This document shows positions 1 to 5,761 of a stretch of DNA of 8,130 bases, in pieces. The notes under the pieces were generated by a model. It made no database searches and was not told where the DNA came from. It was given only the letters and a program-made list of their open reading frames with translations. Within the stretch, counting starts at the first letter, position 1, and every line of letters begins with the position of its first letter. The position numbers were made by a program, and so were the translations under genes. Source of the stretch: Bacillota bacterium (lineage in GTDB: Bacteria; Bacillota; Clostridia; UBA1381); contig JAJQAT010000215.1 of NCBI GenBank assembly GCA_021203665.1, forward strand, positions 1 to 8,130. Direction: 5' to 3'.

Positions 1-1083
1 ATGAATTTCGGCATAAGGGTATTTGCAATGGCTGAAAGCGCGGACTGCGCGTGCGTCATAAACGCGCAAACGGGAGATGTTGTGATTTCAAAAAACATCA
101 ATCAAAGGCACGCGATGGCAAGCACCACAAAAATTATGACGGCTATAGTGGCATTGGAGAACAGCGAACCGGACGAGATAATCACCGTAAGCGCCAATGC
201 CGCGAATCAAGAGGGGTCCGCTGCATATATTTCCGAAAACGACCGTATTTATATGAGGGATATGCTCTACGGGCTTATGCTCAATTCCGGAAATGACGCG
301 GCGATGGCGATAGCGGAGCATATTGCCGGAAGCGCGGAGGATTTTGCGGAATTAATGAATGAAAAGGCGTTGGAATTGGGACTTAGAAACACGCATTTTG
401 CGAATCCGAGCGGATTGGACGATGACGAGCATTTTACAACCGCGTATGATTTGGCACTTATCGCGAGATACGCGATGTCGATTCCGGATTTTCGTGAAAT
501 AGTGTCAACCAAGACCTATCAAATAACGCCTATAGGCAGTGACGAAACGCTGTATCAGTCGAATCATAATAAAATGCTCAGCCTTTACGAGGGAGCAACC
601 GGCGTAAAAACGGGATATACCAAAGCGACGGGACGCTGTCTTGTATCCGCGGCACGGCGGGACGGTATGGAGTTTATAGCCGTTACGCTCGGCGACGGCA
701 ACGATTGGAACGACCATATCGAAATGCTTGATTACGCCTTTGATGAGCATTACCCGAAAAAAATAATAGAAAAGGGTATGAAAGTTAAAATCGCCGAAAT
801 AGACGGAGAAAGGTACAGTATGGTTGCCGCGGAGGATTTCACCGTCGCTTTTAAGGAGCGCGACAAGGTAGATTATGAGATAATCTCTCATATGTCGGAA
901 GATTTAAAGGCACCGATAAACGCGGGCGAAAAGGTGGGATATTTGGAAATACGCTGTAACGAGCTGGCTGTGGGCAGCGTGGATATAATATCCGAGTCGG
1001 AAATAAGGGAGGTAAGCGAAATACGGCTGAAAAACAGCTTTTATAACAGTTTTACACACGTAGTGAAAAGATTACTTGCATAA
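1..1083 (+). CDS. dacF: D-alanyl-D-alanine carboxypeptidase (PBP5/DacF-like, serine peptidase S11), probably 5'-partial
   Basis: Trims the terminal D-Ala from peptidoglycan stem pentapeptides outside the cytoplasmic membrane, limiting cross-linking. All three active-site motifs of penicillin-binding carboxypeptidases are visible: SxxK as S41-T-T-K44, SxN as S96-G-N98 and KTG as K203-T-G205. A smaller C-terminal region (about 260-340) fits the PBP5 C-terminal beta domain, and the last 15 residues (SFYNSFTHVVKRLLA) look like an amphipathic membrane-anchoring helix. The 360 residues readable here lack a proper signal peptide: the start is followed by a short stretch ending in FAMAES, which resembles only the tail of an export signal. 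The ATG coincides with base 1 of the window, so the true start is probably upstream. The next gene begins 18 bp after the stop, suggesting co-transcription. A sporulation role (DacF or DacB) is possible by family, but the subtype is not decided by the sequence. Confidence 0.9.
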   Translation: MNFGIRVFAMAESADCACVINAQTGDVVISKNINQRHAMASTTKIMTAIVALENSEPDEIITVSANAANQEGSAAYISENDRIYMRDMLYGLMLNSGNDAAMAIAEHIAGSAEDFAELMNEKALELGLRNTHFANPSGLDDDEHFTTAYDLALIARYAMSIPDFREIVSTKTYQITPIGSDETLYQSNHNKMLSLYEGATGVKTGYTKATGRCLVSAARRDGMEFIAVTLGDGNDWNDHIEMLDYAFDEHYPKKIIEKGMKVKIAEIDGERYSMVAAEDFTVAFKERDKVDYEIISHMSEDLKAPINAGEKVGYLEIRCNELAVGSVDIISESEIREVSEIRLKNSFYNSFTHVVKRLLA

Positions 1084-1101
1084 TGCGGAAAGGAAAAAAC
1101 A

Positions 1102-1827
1102 ATGGGAGAAACAGTAAGACTACAAAAATATATAGCTATGAGCGGAGCCGCGTCAAGGCGCGCCGCCGAAACGATGATTAACGACGGAAGAGTTAAGGTA
1201 AACGGCAAAAAGATTACAGAGCAGGGAGTTAAGGTTGAAATAGGCGCGGACAATGTTTCATTGGACGGAAAACCGCTAAAGATAAAAAATAAAAAGTATT
1301 ATATAATGCTTAACAAGCCCGCGGGATACGTGTCAACCGTAAAGGACCAGTTTGACCGCCCGACGGTGGTGGATATTATAAAAAACGATATTGAGGACGT
1401 CAGGATATTTCCGGTGGGACGGCTTGATTACGAAACCGAGGGACTTCTTTTGCTTACAAACGACGGCGAATTTACCAACAAGGTCACGCACCCGAAATTT
1501 CATATGGATAAGACGTATATAGCGACAATAAAGGGAGGCATAAGCATAGGCGGAATAAATAAGCTGCGAAGCGGAGTTTATATAGACGATTTTAAAACAT
1601 CGCCCGCGCAGGCTGAAATCCTTGACGCCGCGGACGGCAGGACGACCGTAAAAATAACGATACACGAGGGAAAAAACCGTCAGGTTCGCAAAATGTTTGA
1701 GGCTGTCGGCTGTACGGTTGTGGGACTTAAGAGGATAAAAATAGGCACCGTGGAGCTCGGAAACCTGCCCGTCGGCAGATGGCGCCACCTTACAAGCCAC
1801 GAGGTAAATTACCTGATGAATTCATAG
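1102..1827 (+). CDS. rluB: rRNA pseudouridine synthase, RsuA/RluB family
   Basis: Converts a specific uridine in ribosomal RNA to pseudouridine in the cytoplasm; family members of this type usually act on 23S rRNA near position 2605 (RluB) or on 16S rRNA (RsuA). The 241-residue protein has an N-terminal S4 RNA-binding domain (about 4-60, with LQKYIAMSGAASRR and VKVNGK), the NKP motif at 71-73, and the catalytic motif GRLDYETEGLLLLTNDGEF at 107-124 with catalytic Asp109. The EGKNRQVRKMF motif at 189-199 is also characteristic. Length is normal for the family. The start is supported by a purine-rich GGAAAGG-type site in the 18-bp gap after the carboxypeptidase gene. B. subtilis has its rluB close to dacB, so the pairing is a familiar one, although spmA and spmB are absent between them here. 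RluB rather than RsuA is my preferred call, mainly from Gram-positive context. Confidence 0.9.
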   Translation: MGETVRLQKYIAMSGAASRRAAETMINDGRVKVNGKKITEQGVKVEIGADNVSLDGKPLKIKNKKYYIMLNKPAGYVSTVKDQFDRPTVVDIIKNDIEDVRIFPVGRLDYETEGLLLLTNDGEFTNKVTHPKFHMDKTYIATIKGGISIGGINKLRSGVYIDDFKTSPAQAEILDAADGRTTVKITIHEGKNRQVRKMFEAVGCTVVGLKRIKIGTVELGNLPVGRWRHLTSHEVNYLMNS

Positions 1828-1833
1828 AAAAGC

Positions 1834-1862
1834 AAACGGACTTTTTTCAAGGTCCGTTTTTT
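1834..1862 (+). terminator. Intrinsic terminator after rluB
   Basis: A stem AAACGGAC (1834-1841) pairs perfectly with GTCCGTTT (1852-1859) around a 10-base loop, and six T residues run from 1857 to 1862. It starts 7 bases after the rluB stop codon, so it closes the dacF-rluB transcription unit and separates it from the decarboxylase operon. Confidence 0.88.
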
Positions 1863-1877
1863 GTGTATGATACACAA
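1861..1877. repeat. Perfect 17-bp inverted repeat, operator-like
   Basis: TTGTGTAT (1861-1868), a single G, then ATACACAA (1870-1877) form a perfect palindrome with an odd centre. It overlaps the last bases of the preceding T-tract and its centre lies about 108 bp upstream of the predicted transcription start of the decarboxylase operon. The outer half-sites TTGTG/CACAA resemble those of the redox repressor Rex, but Rex sites are 18 bp, one base longer. As RNA it could form only a 6-bp hairpin with a 5-base loop. A second ACACAA lies at 1885-1890. Function is unproven. Confidence 0.45.
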
Positions 1878-1941
1878 ATTTACAACACAAAATTCATGTT
1901 ATTTTTGAAAGCTAACTTATGAAAAAAAGACGCAAAAATGA

Positions 1942-1977
1942 TTGAAAAAAACCCCGTAATAATGTATAATGTATAAT
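1942..1977 (+). promoter_or_regulatory. Sigma-A-type promoter of the decarboxylase operon, with duplicated -10
   Basis: A -35 hexamer TTGAAA (1942-1947) is followed after exactly 17 bp by a perfect -10 hexamer TATAAT (1965-1970). The heptamer GTATAAT is then repeated at once, giving a second TATAAT at 1972-1977 for which no equally placed -35 is seen. Transcription would begin near 1977, leaving a leader of about 55 bases. The surrounding DNA is very AT-rich, as expected for a strong promoter. Confidence 0.8.
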
Positions 1978-1983
1978 AGGTAT

Positions 1984-2000
1984 AAATTTTACAAATTTTA
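1984..2000 (+). repeat. Direct repeat in the mmdA leader
   Basis: The octamer AAATTTTA occurs twice (1984-1991 and 1993-2000) separated by one C, just downstream of the predicted transcription start. It could be a regulator site or simply low-complexity AT-rich leader; no known binding consensus was recognised. Confidence 0.4.
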
Positions 2001-2020
2001 TCTCTAATTTTTCAGACAAT

Positions 2021-2025
2021 GGAGG
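2021..2025 (+). promoter_or_regulatory. Ribosome binding site of mmdA
   Basis: GGAGG lies 7 bases before the ATG at 2033 and fixes the start of the first operon gene. It is one of the strongest Shine-Dalgarno matches in the window, in line with high expression. Confidence 0.85.
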
Positions 2026-2032
2026 TTAAATC

Positions 2033-3583
2033 ATGGGAACAGTTGATAAATTGACTGAGCTTCAATACCGCAGAAGTGTTATCGAAAAAGGCGGCGGCGA
2101 AGCAAAAATCAAAAAACAGCATGACAGCGGCAAGCTGACGGCAAGAGAGAGAATTAATATGCTCCTTGACGAGGGCAGCTTTGTCGAAATCGACGCGTTT
2201 GTAACTCACAGATGCACGGAATTCGGCATGGACCGCGTAGAGGCTCCGGGCGAGGGCGTTGTAACCGGCTACGGTACGGTTGACGGACGTCTTGTATACG
2301 TTTACGCTCAGGACTTCACGGTAATAGGCGGTTCACTCGGTGAAATGCACGCAAAGAAAATCTGTAAGGTTATGGATATGGCGGCTAAGATGGGCGCTCC
2401 GATTATCGGAATGAACGATTCGGGCGGCGCGAGAATCCAGGAGGGAATAGACGCTCTTTCGGGATTCGGAGAAATATTCTACAGAAACACCGTGAACAGC
2501 GGCGTAATTCCTCAGATTTCCGTAATAATGGGACCCTGCGCGGGCGGCGCGGTTTATTCGCCGGCTATAACGGATTTCATATTTATGGTTGAAAAAACAA
2601 GCCAGATGTTTATAACGGGTCCGCAGGTAATCAAGTCCGTAACGGGCGAGGACGTGACAAGCGAGGAGCTTGGCGGCGCGGATACTCACACGTCGAAGTC
2701 GGGCGTTGCTCACTTCAAGGCGGCAAATGACGAGGAATGTATCGCAAAGATAAGAAAGCTTCTTTCATATCTGCCGTCAAACAATCTTGAGGAGGCACCG
2801 TATGAGCCTTCAACGGACGAAATTAACCGTCTTTCGGAAAAGCTGACAAGCATTGTTCCGGACGAGGCAAACAAGGCATACGATGTAAAAGAGGTTATTG
2901 CGGAGCTTGTTGACAACGGAGATTTCCTTGAGGTACAGGAAGGCTTTGCGATGAATATAGTTGTCGGCTTTGCGAGAATGAACGGACAGGTCATAGGCAT
3001 AGTGGCAAACCAACCCAAGGTAATGGCAGGCTCGCTTGATGTTAATTCCTCGGACAAGGCGGCAAGATTTGTACGTTTCTGCGACAGCTTCAATATTCCG
3101 CTTGTTACTCTTACGGACGTTCCGGGATATTTCCCCGGCGTTGAGCAGGAGCAAAACGGAATTATAAGACACGGCGCAAAGCTGCTTTACGCGTTCTCAG
3201 AGGCGACGGTCCCCAAGATTAACGTGATTTTGAGAAAGGCTTACGGCGGCGCGTACATAGCGATGAATTCAAAGAATCTCGGCGCGGATATGGTAATGGC
3301 GTGGCCGACGGCTGAAATAGCGGTAATGGGTCCCGAGGGCGCGGCTAACATTATTTTCAAGAATGACATAAAGGAAAGCTCCGACCCTGTTGCGACACGC
3401 AATGAGAAGATACAGGAATACAGAAATAAATTCGCGTCACCCTACGAGGCGGCGAGAAGAGGCTACGTGGACGATGTAATCGAGCCGGACTCAACAAGAC
3501 CGAGAATTATCGCGGCTCTTGAAATGCTTGCATCAAAGCGCGATTCAAGACCGGCTAAAAAGCACGGAAATCTTCCTGTTTAA
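2033..3583 (+). CDS. mmdA: Methylmalonyl-CoA decarboxylase alpha subunit (CoA-ester carboxyltransferase)
   Basis: Soluble carboxyltransferase that moves the carboxyl group of a CoA thioester, most likely (S)-methylmalonyl-CoA, to the biotin of MmdC. The 516-residue protein has the two-part crotonase-like carboxyltransferase fold. The N-terminal half holds the oxyanion-hole glycine motifs SGGARIQEG (130-138) and GPCAGGAVYSPA (167-178). The C-terminal half holds TDVPGYFPG (361-369), KAYGGAYIAMNS (402-413) and AVMGPEGA (430-437). Length matches MmdA and propionyl-CoA carboxylase beta or transcarboxylase 12S subunits and is shorter than glutaconyl-CoA decarboxylase alpha (about 587). The following sodium-pump genes favour a decarboxylase over an ATP-dependent carboxylase, since no biotin carboxylase gene is present. 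Exact substrate (methylmalonyl-CoA, malonyl-CoA or glutaconyl-CoA) cannot be fixed from sequence; no mutase or epimerase lies in the window. First gene after the promoter at 1942-1977. Confidence 0.92.
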   Translation: MGTVDKLTELQYRRSVIEKGGGEAKIKKQHDSGKLTARERINMLLDEGSFVEIDAFVTHRCTEFGMDRVEAPGEGVVTGYGTVDGRLVYVYAQDFTVIGGSLGEMHAKKICKVMDMAAKMGAPIIGMNDSGGARIQEGIDALSGFGEIFYRNTVNSGVIPQISVIMGPCAGGAVYSPAITDFIFMVEKTSQMFITGPQVIKSVTGEDVTSEELGGADTHTSKSGVAHFKAANDEECIAKIRKLLSYLPSNNLEEAPYEPSTDEINRLSEKLTSIVPDEANKAYDVKEVIAELVDNGDFLEVQEGFAMNIVVGFARMNGQVIGIVANQPKVMAGSLDVNSSDKAARFVRFCDSFNIPLVTLTDVPGYFPGVEQEQNGIIRHGAKLLYAFSEATVPKINVILRKAYGGAYIAMNSKNLGADMVMAWPTAEIAVMGPEGAANIIFKNDIKESSDPVATRNEKIQEYRNKFASPYEAARRGYVDDVIEPDSTRPRIIAALEMLASKRDSRPAKKHGNLPV

Positions 3584-3589
3584 TTGTTG

Positions 3590-3596
3590 AAAGGAG
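3590..3596 (+). promoter_or_regulatory. Ribosome binding site deciding the mmdD start
   Basis: AAAGGAG ends 9 bases before the ATG at 3606 but only 3 bases before an in-frame TTG at 3600. The spacing favours ATG 3606, shortening the longest reading frame by two residues. Confidence 0.75.
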
Positions 3597-3605
3597 ATTT
3601 TGATT

Positions 3606-4010
3606 ATGTATTCAGAAAGCTTATTGACAGGTCAGGATTTGTCGCTCGGAGAGGCTCTTGCAACGGGCGGTCAAACCACGGTTATCGGTCTTGTGATAGT
3701 ATTTTCGGTTCTTATAATACTTATGCTGGTATTGTATTTGTTCAAGGTTATTTTCTATAAGGACCCGAACAAGCAAAAGAAAGCGGCTGCCGAGCCGGCG
3801 CCGGCGCCTGCTCAGGAACCGGCGGCTGCTTCCGCACCGGTCGAAGAAACGGACGAGGAAGAGCTTATAGCGGTGCTTACGGCGGCTGTTGCCGCGAGCC
3901 TTAATACGTCTACATACAATCTGCGTATTAAGTCATACAGACGAACGGATAATAAGATGCCCGCGTGGAACAGAGCGGGTGTTACCGAAACAATAAATAA
4001 CAGATTCTAA
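3606..4010 (+). CDS. mmdD: Sodium pump decarboxylase, gamma/delta subunit (OadG family)
   Basis: Small membrane protein that holds the soluble carboxyltransferase and biotin carrier to the MmdB pump. The 134-residue product has a short N-terminal segment, one strongly hydrophobic membrane helix (about 26-50), a basic KDPNKQKK stretch, an Ala/Pro/Glu linker (about 59-80) and a C-terminal domain (83-134) with EEELIAVLTAAVAASL and an aromatic-basic tail containing PAWNRAG. This domain order is that of OadG/MmdD proteins; the tail resembles the part that Veillonella also has as a separate small epsilon subunit (MmdE), which has no separate gene here. It starts 22 bp after mmdA and ends 13 bp before mmdC. 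An in-frame TTG at 3600 is an alternative start. Confidence 0.85.
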   Translation: MYSESLLTGQDLSLGEALATGGQTTVIGLVIVFSVLIILMLVLYLFKVIFYKDPNKQKKAAAEPAPAPAQEPAAASAPVEETDEEELIAVLTAAVAASLNTSTYNLRIKSYRRTDNKMPAWNRAGVTETINNRF

Positions 4011-4023
4011 GGAGGTAAATACA

Positions 4024-4401
4024 ATGAGAAAGTTTAATATCACAGTAAACGGAAAAACATATGAGGTTGACGTTGAAGAGGTCGGCGGCGTTGCCGCGCC
4101 GGCTCCGGCTGCTGCTCCCGCAGCTCCGGCACCGGCAGCTCCTGCTCCCAAAGCGGCTCCCGCTCCCAAGGCTGCTCCGGTAGCGGGCGCTAAGCAGGTA
4201 ACCGCTCCGATGCCCGGTACGATTGTATCGGTAAAGGTCAACGTGGGCGATAAGGTTGAAAGCGGAACGCTTGTCGCGGTTCTTGAAGCGATGAAAATGG
4301 AAAATGAGATATTCGCGGGTGTTGACGGTACCGTTGCGGGCGTAAGCGTATCAGCCGGCGACAGCGTAAACAGCGGCGACGTAATAGTTTCCGTAAACTG
4401 A
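4024..4401 (+). CDS. mmdC: Biotin carrier protein of the decarboxylase (biotinyl/lipoyl attachment domain)
   Basis: Swinging-arm subunit that carries CO2 as carboxybiotin from the carboxyltransferase to the MmdB pump. The 125-residue protein has an N-terminal segment (1-22), a flexible Ala/Pro-rich linker with scattered lysines (about 23-56), and a biotinyl domain (about 57-125) with the canonical motif EAMKMEN; Lys91 is the predicted biotinylated residue, about 35 residues from the end as usual. Size and layout match MmdC and the 1.3S subunit of Propionibacterium transcarboxylase (123 residues). GGAGG at 4011-4015 supports the ATG, immediately after the mmdD stop. It is the only biotin domain encoded in the window, so both carboxyltransferases of this operon are likely to depend on it. 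Confidence 0.93.
   Translation: MRKFNITVNGKTYEVDVEEVGGVAAPAPAAAPAAPAPAAPAPKAAPAPKAAPVAGAKQVTAPMPGTIVSVKVNVGDKVESGTLVAVLEAMKMENEIFAGVDGTVAGVSVSAGDSVNSGDVIVSVN
4144..4179 (+). repeat. 18-bp tandem repeat in the mmdC linker
   Basis: Two adjacent 18-bp units (4144-4161 and 4162-4179) differ at only a few third-codon positions and each encode Ala-Pro-Lys-Ala-Ala-Pro in the linker of the biotin carrier. Such in-frame units let linker length change without breaking the gene. Confidence 0.7.
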
Positions 4402-4423
4402 TACGAGTGCGACTAAATTATAG

Positions 4424-4433
4424 AAAGTGGTGA
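4424..4433 (+). promoter_or_regulatory. Imperfect ribosome binding site before the GTG start of mmdB
   Basis: AAAGTGGTGA matches the AAGGAGGTGA ideal only in part and sits 7 bases before the GTG at 4441. Together with the rare start codon it is the weakest initiation region in the operon, which may lower synthesis of the membrane subunit relative to the soluble ones. Confidence 0.6.
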
Positions 4434-4440
4434 CAAAACA

Positions 4441-5703
4441 GTGTTAGAAAGCTTTTTAAATTTTTTTCAGAATACAGGATTTTACGCGCTCATCTCAAAC
4501 GGCGGAACATGGCTTTCAAGCGGCTCCGAGGCGATAAAGACCATCATTATGCTTGCGATAGCCTGCGTGCTTTTGTATCTTGCGATAGTAAAGAAATTTG
4601 AGCCGCTGCTGCTATTGCCTATAGCGTTCGGTATGCTGCTTACCAATTTGCCGATGATAAAGGATTCCAGCGCGATAATGATGCACACGGAATGGTTTAC
4701 CGATTCGCAGTATTTTATAGACGGACATTCGTTGGACGTCGGGATGATATGCCGAGAGGGCGGATTGCTTGATTTGCTGTATCTGGGCGTTAAGCTGGGT
4801 ATTTATCCTCCGCTTATATTTATAGGTATAGGCTGTATGACGGACTTTGGTCCGCTAATCGCCAATCCGAAAAGTATTCTTCTCGGAGCGGCGGCGCAGT
4901 TCGGCGTATTCTTCACATTCGTCGGCGCGCTTGTTTTAAGCGCACTTATCCCGTCAATCAGCTTCGGCGTTAAGGAGGCGGCATCGATAGGTATTATCGG
5001 CGGCGCGGACGGCCCCACGGCGATTTACGTTACAAAATCGCTTGCTCCGTCATTGCTTCCGGCAATCGCGGTTGCGGCTTATTCCTATATGGCGCTGATA
5101 CCGGTTATTCAGCCGCCCATTATGAAGCTGATGACCCGTAAAAAGGACAGAATGATTGTAATGGAACAGCTCAGACCCGTTTCAAAAACGGAGAAGATTT
5201 TGTTCCCGATTATAGTAACAATAGTTGTAGCGTTGATTATCCCAGACGCGGTATCGCTTGTCGGCTGTCTGATGCTCGGCAATTTGCTCAAAGAATCGGG
5301 AGTCGCGGACAGACTTGCGAAGACGGCTCAAAACGAGCTTATGAATATCGTTACAATCTTCCTCGGCGTAACGGTCGGAGCGCCGGCGACGGCATCAAGC
5401 TTCCTTTCGGCGCAGACACTCGGAATTATCGTTCTCGGACTTATCGCGTTCTGTTTCTCGACAGCGGGCGGTTTGTTCCTCGGCGATATTATGTGCTGGC
5501 TTACAAAGGGTAAGGTTAATCCGCTTATCGGCAGCGCGGGCGTAAGCGCCGTGCCTATGGCGGCGCGTGTTTCGCAGACGGTCGGACAGAAAGAAAATCC
5601 GTCAAACTTCCTGCTTATGCACGCTATGGGACCGAATGTCGCGGGAGTTATCGGCTCCGCCGTTGCGGCGGGCGTGTTCCTGTCGATGTTCAGCAATATT
5701 TGA
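4441..5703 (+). CDS. mmdB: Sodium-translocating carboxybiotin decarboxylase, beta subunit (OadB/MmdB/GcdB family)
   Basis: Integral membrane pump that decarboxylates carboxybiotin on MmdC and uses the energy to export Na+. The 420-residue protein is highly hydrophobic with about nine or more membrane segments. Family motifs are intact: FIGIGCMTDFGPLIANP (127-143), GIIGGADGPTAIYVT (184-198), GNLLKESGV (280-288) and NPLIGSAGVSAVP (360-372). The residues known to matter in Klebsiella OadB (Asp203, Tyr229, Asn373, Gly377, Ser382, Arg389, from memory) all fall at a constant offset of 13 on Asp190, Tyr216, Asn360, Gly364, Ser369 and Arg376, so the pump should be functional. Length is normal for the family. 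It begins with GTG, 39 bp after mmdC. The sequence does not reveal which upstream substrate feeds it; that depends on the carboxyltransferases. Confidence 0.93.
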   Translation: MLESFLNFFQNTGFYALISNGGTWLSSGSEAIKTIIMLAIACVLLYLAIVKKFEPLLLLPIAFGMLLTNLPMIKDSSAIMMHTEWFTDSQYFIDGHSLDVGMICREGGLLDLLYLGVKLGIYPPLIFIGIGCMTDFGPLIANPKSILLGAAAQFGVFFTFVGALVLSALIPSISFGVKEAASIGIIGGADGPTAIYVTKSLAPSLLPAIAVAAYSYMALIPVIQPPIMKLMTRKKDRMIVMEQLRPVSKTEKILFPIIVTIVVALIIPDAVSLVGCLMLGNLLKESGVADRLAKTAQNELMNIVTIFLGVTVGAPATASSFLSAQTLGIIVLGLIAFCFSTAGGLFLGDIMCWLTKGKVNPLIGSAGVSAVPMAARVSQTVGQKENPSNFLLMHAMGPNVAGVIGSAVAAGVFLSMFSNI

Positions 5704-5711
5704 TATACAGG

Positions 5712-5733
5712 GCAAAAGCGGTTTCGCATTTGC
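5712..5733 (+). other. Small hairpin between mmdB and the 5S-like gene
   Basis: GCAAA (5712-5716) and GCG (5718-5720) pair with CGC (5725-5727) and TTTGC (5729-5733) around a GTTT loop, leaving one A-A mismatch. There is no following T-tract, so it is not a normal terminator; it could be a transcript processing or stability element, or chance. Confidence 0.4.
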
Positions 5734-5761
5734 ACAAATTACATAAAGGAGTGAAAATATA

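Noticed and set aside
505..891. 128-residue open frame on the - strand inside the carboxypeptidase gene
   Set aside because: Antisense to a conserved domain region with no initiation signals and no recognisable domain.
1861..1877. Palindrome as a definite Rex operator
   Set aside because: Half-sites fit but the spacing is one base short and the position is far upstream of the promoter; kept only as an unassigned inverted repeat.
1919..1945. Mini open frame MKKRRKND followed by a stop
   Set aside because: Eight codons long, no ribosome binding site, and placed upstream of the predicted transcription start, so it would not be on the mmdA transcript as a leader peptide.
3933..4241. Open frame on the - strand encoding a Gly/Ala-rich 102-residue protein
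   Set aside because: It is the mirror of the Ala/Pro-coding linker of mmdC plus the end of mmdD; GC-rich repeats on one strand open frames on the other. There is no ribosome site and the + strand genes are certain.
2033..5703. Acetyl-CoA or propionyl-CoA carboxylase operon
   Set aside because: There is no biotin carboxylase gene, while the OadG-type anchor and OadB-type pump are present, which points to a sodium-pump decarboxylase.
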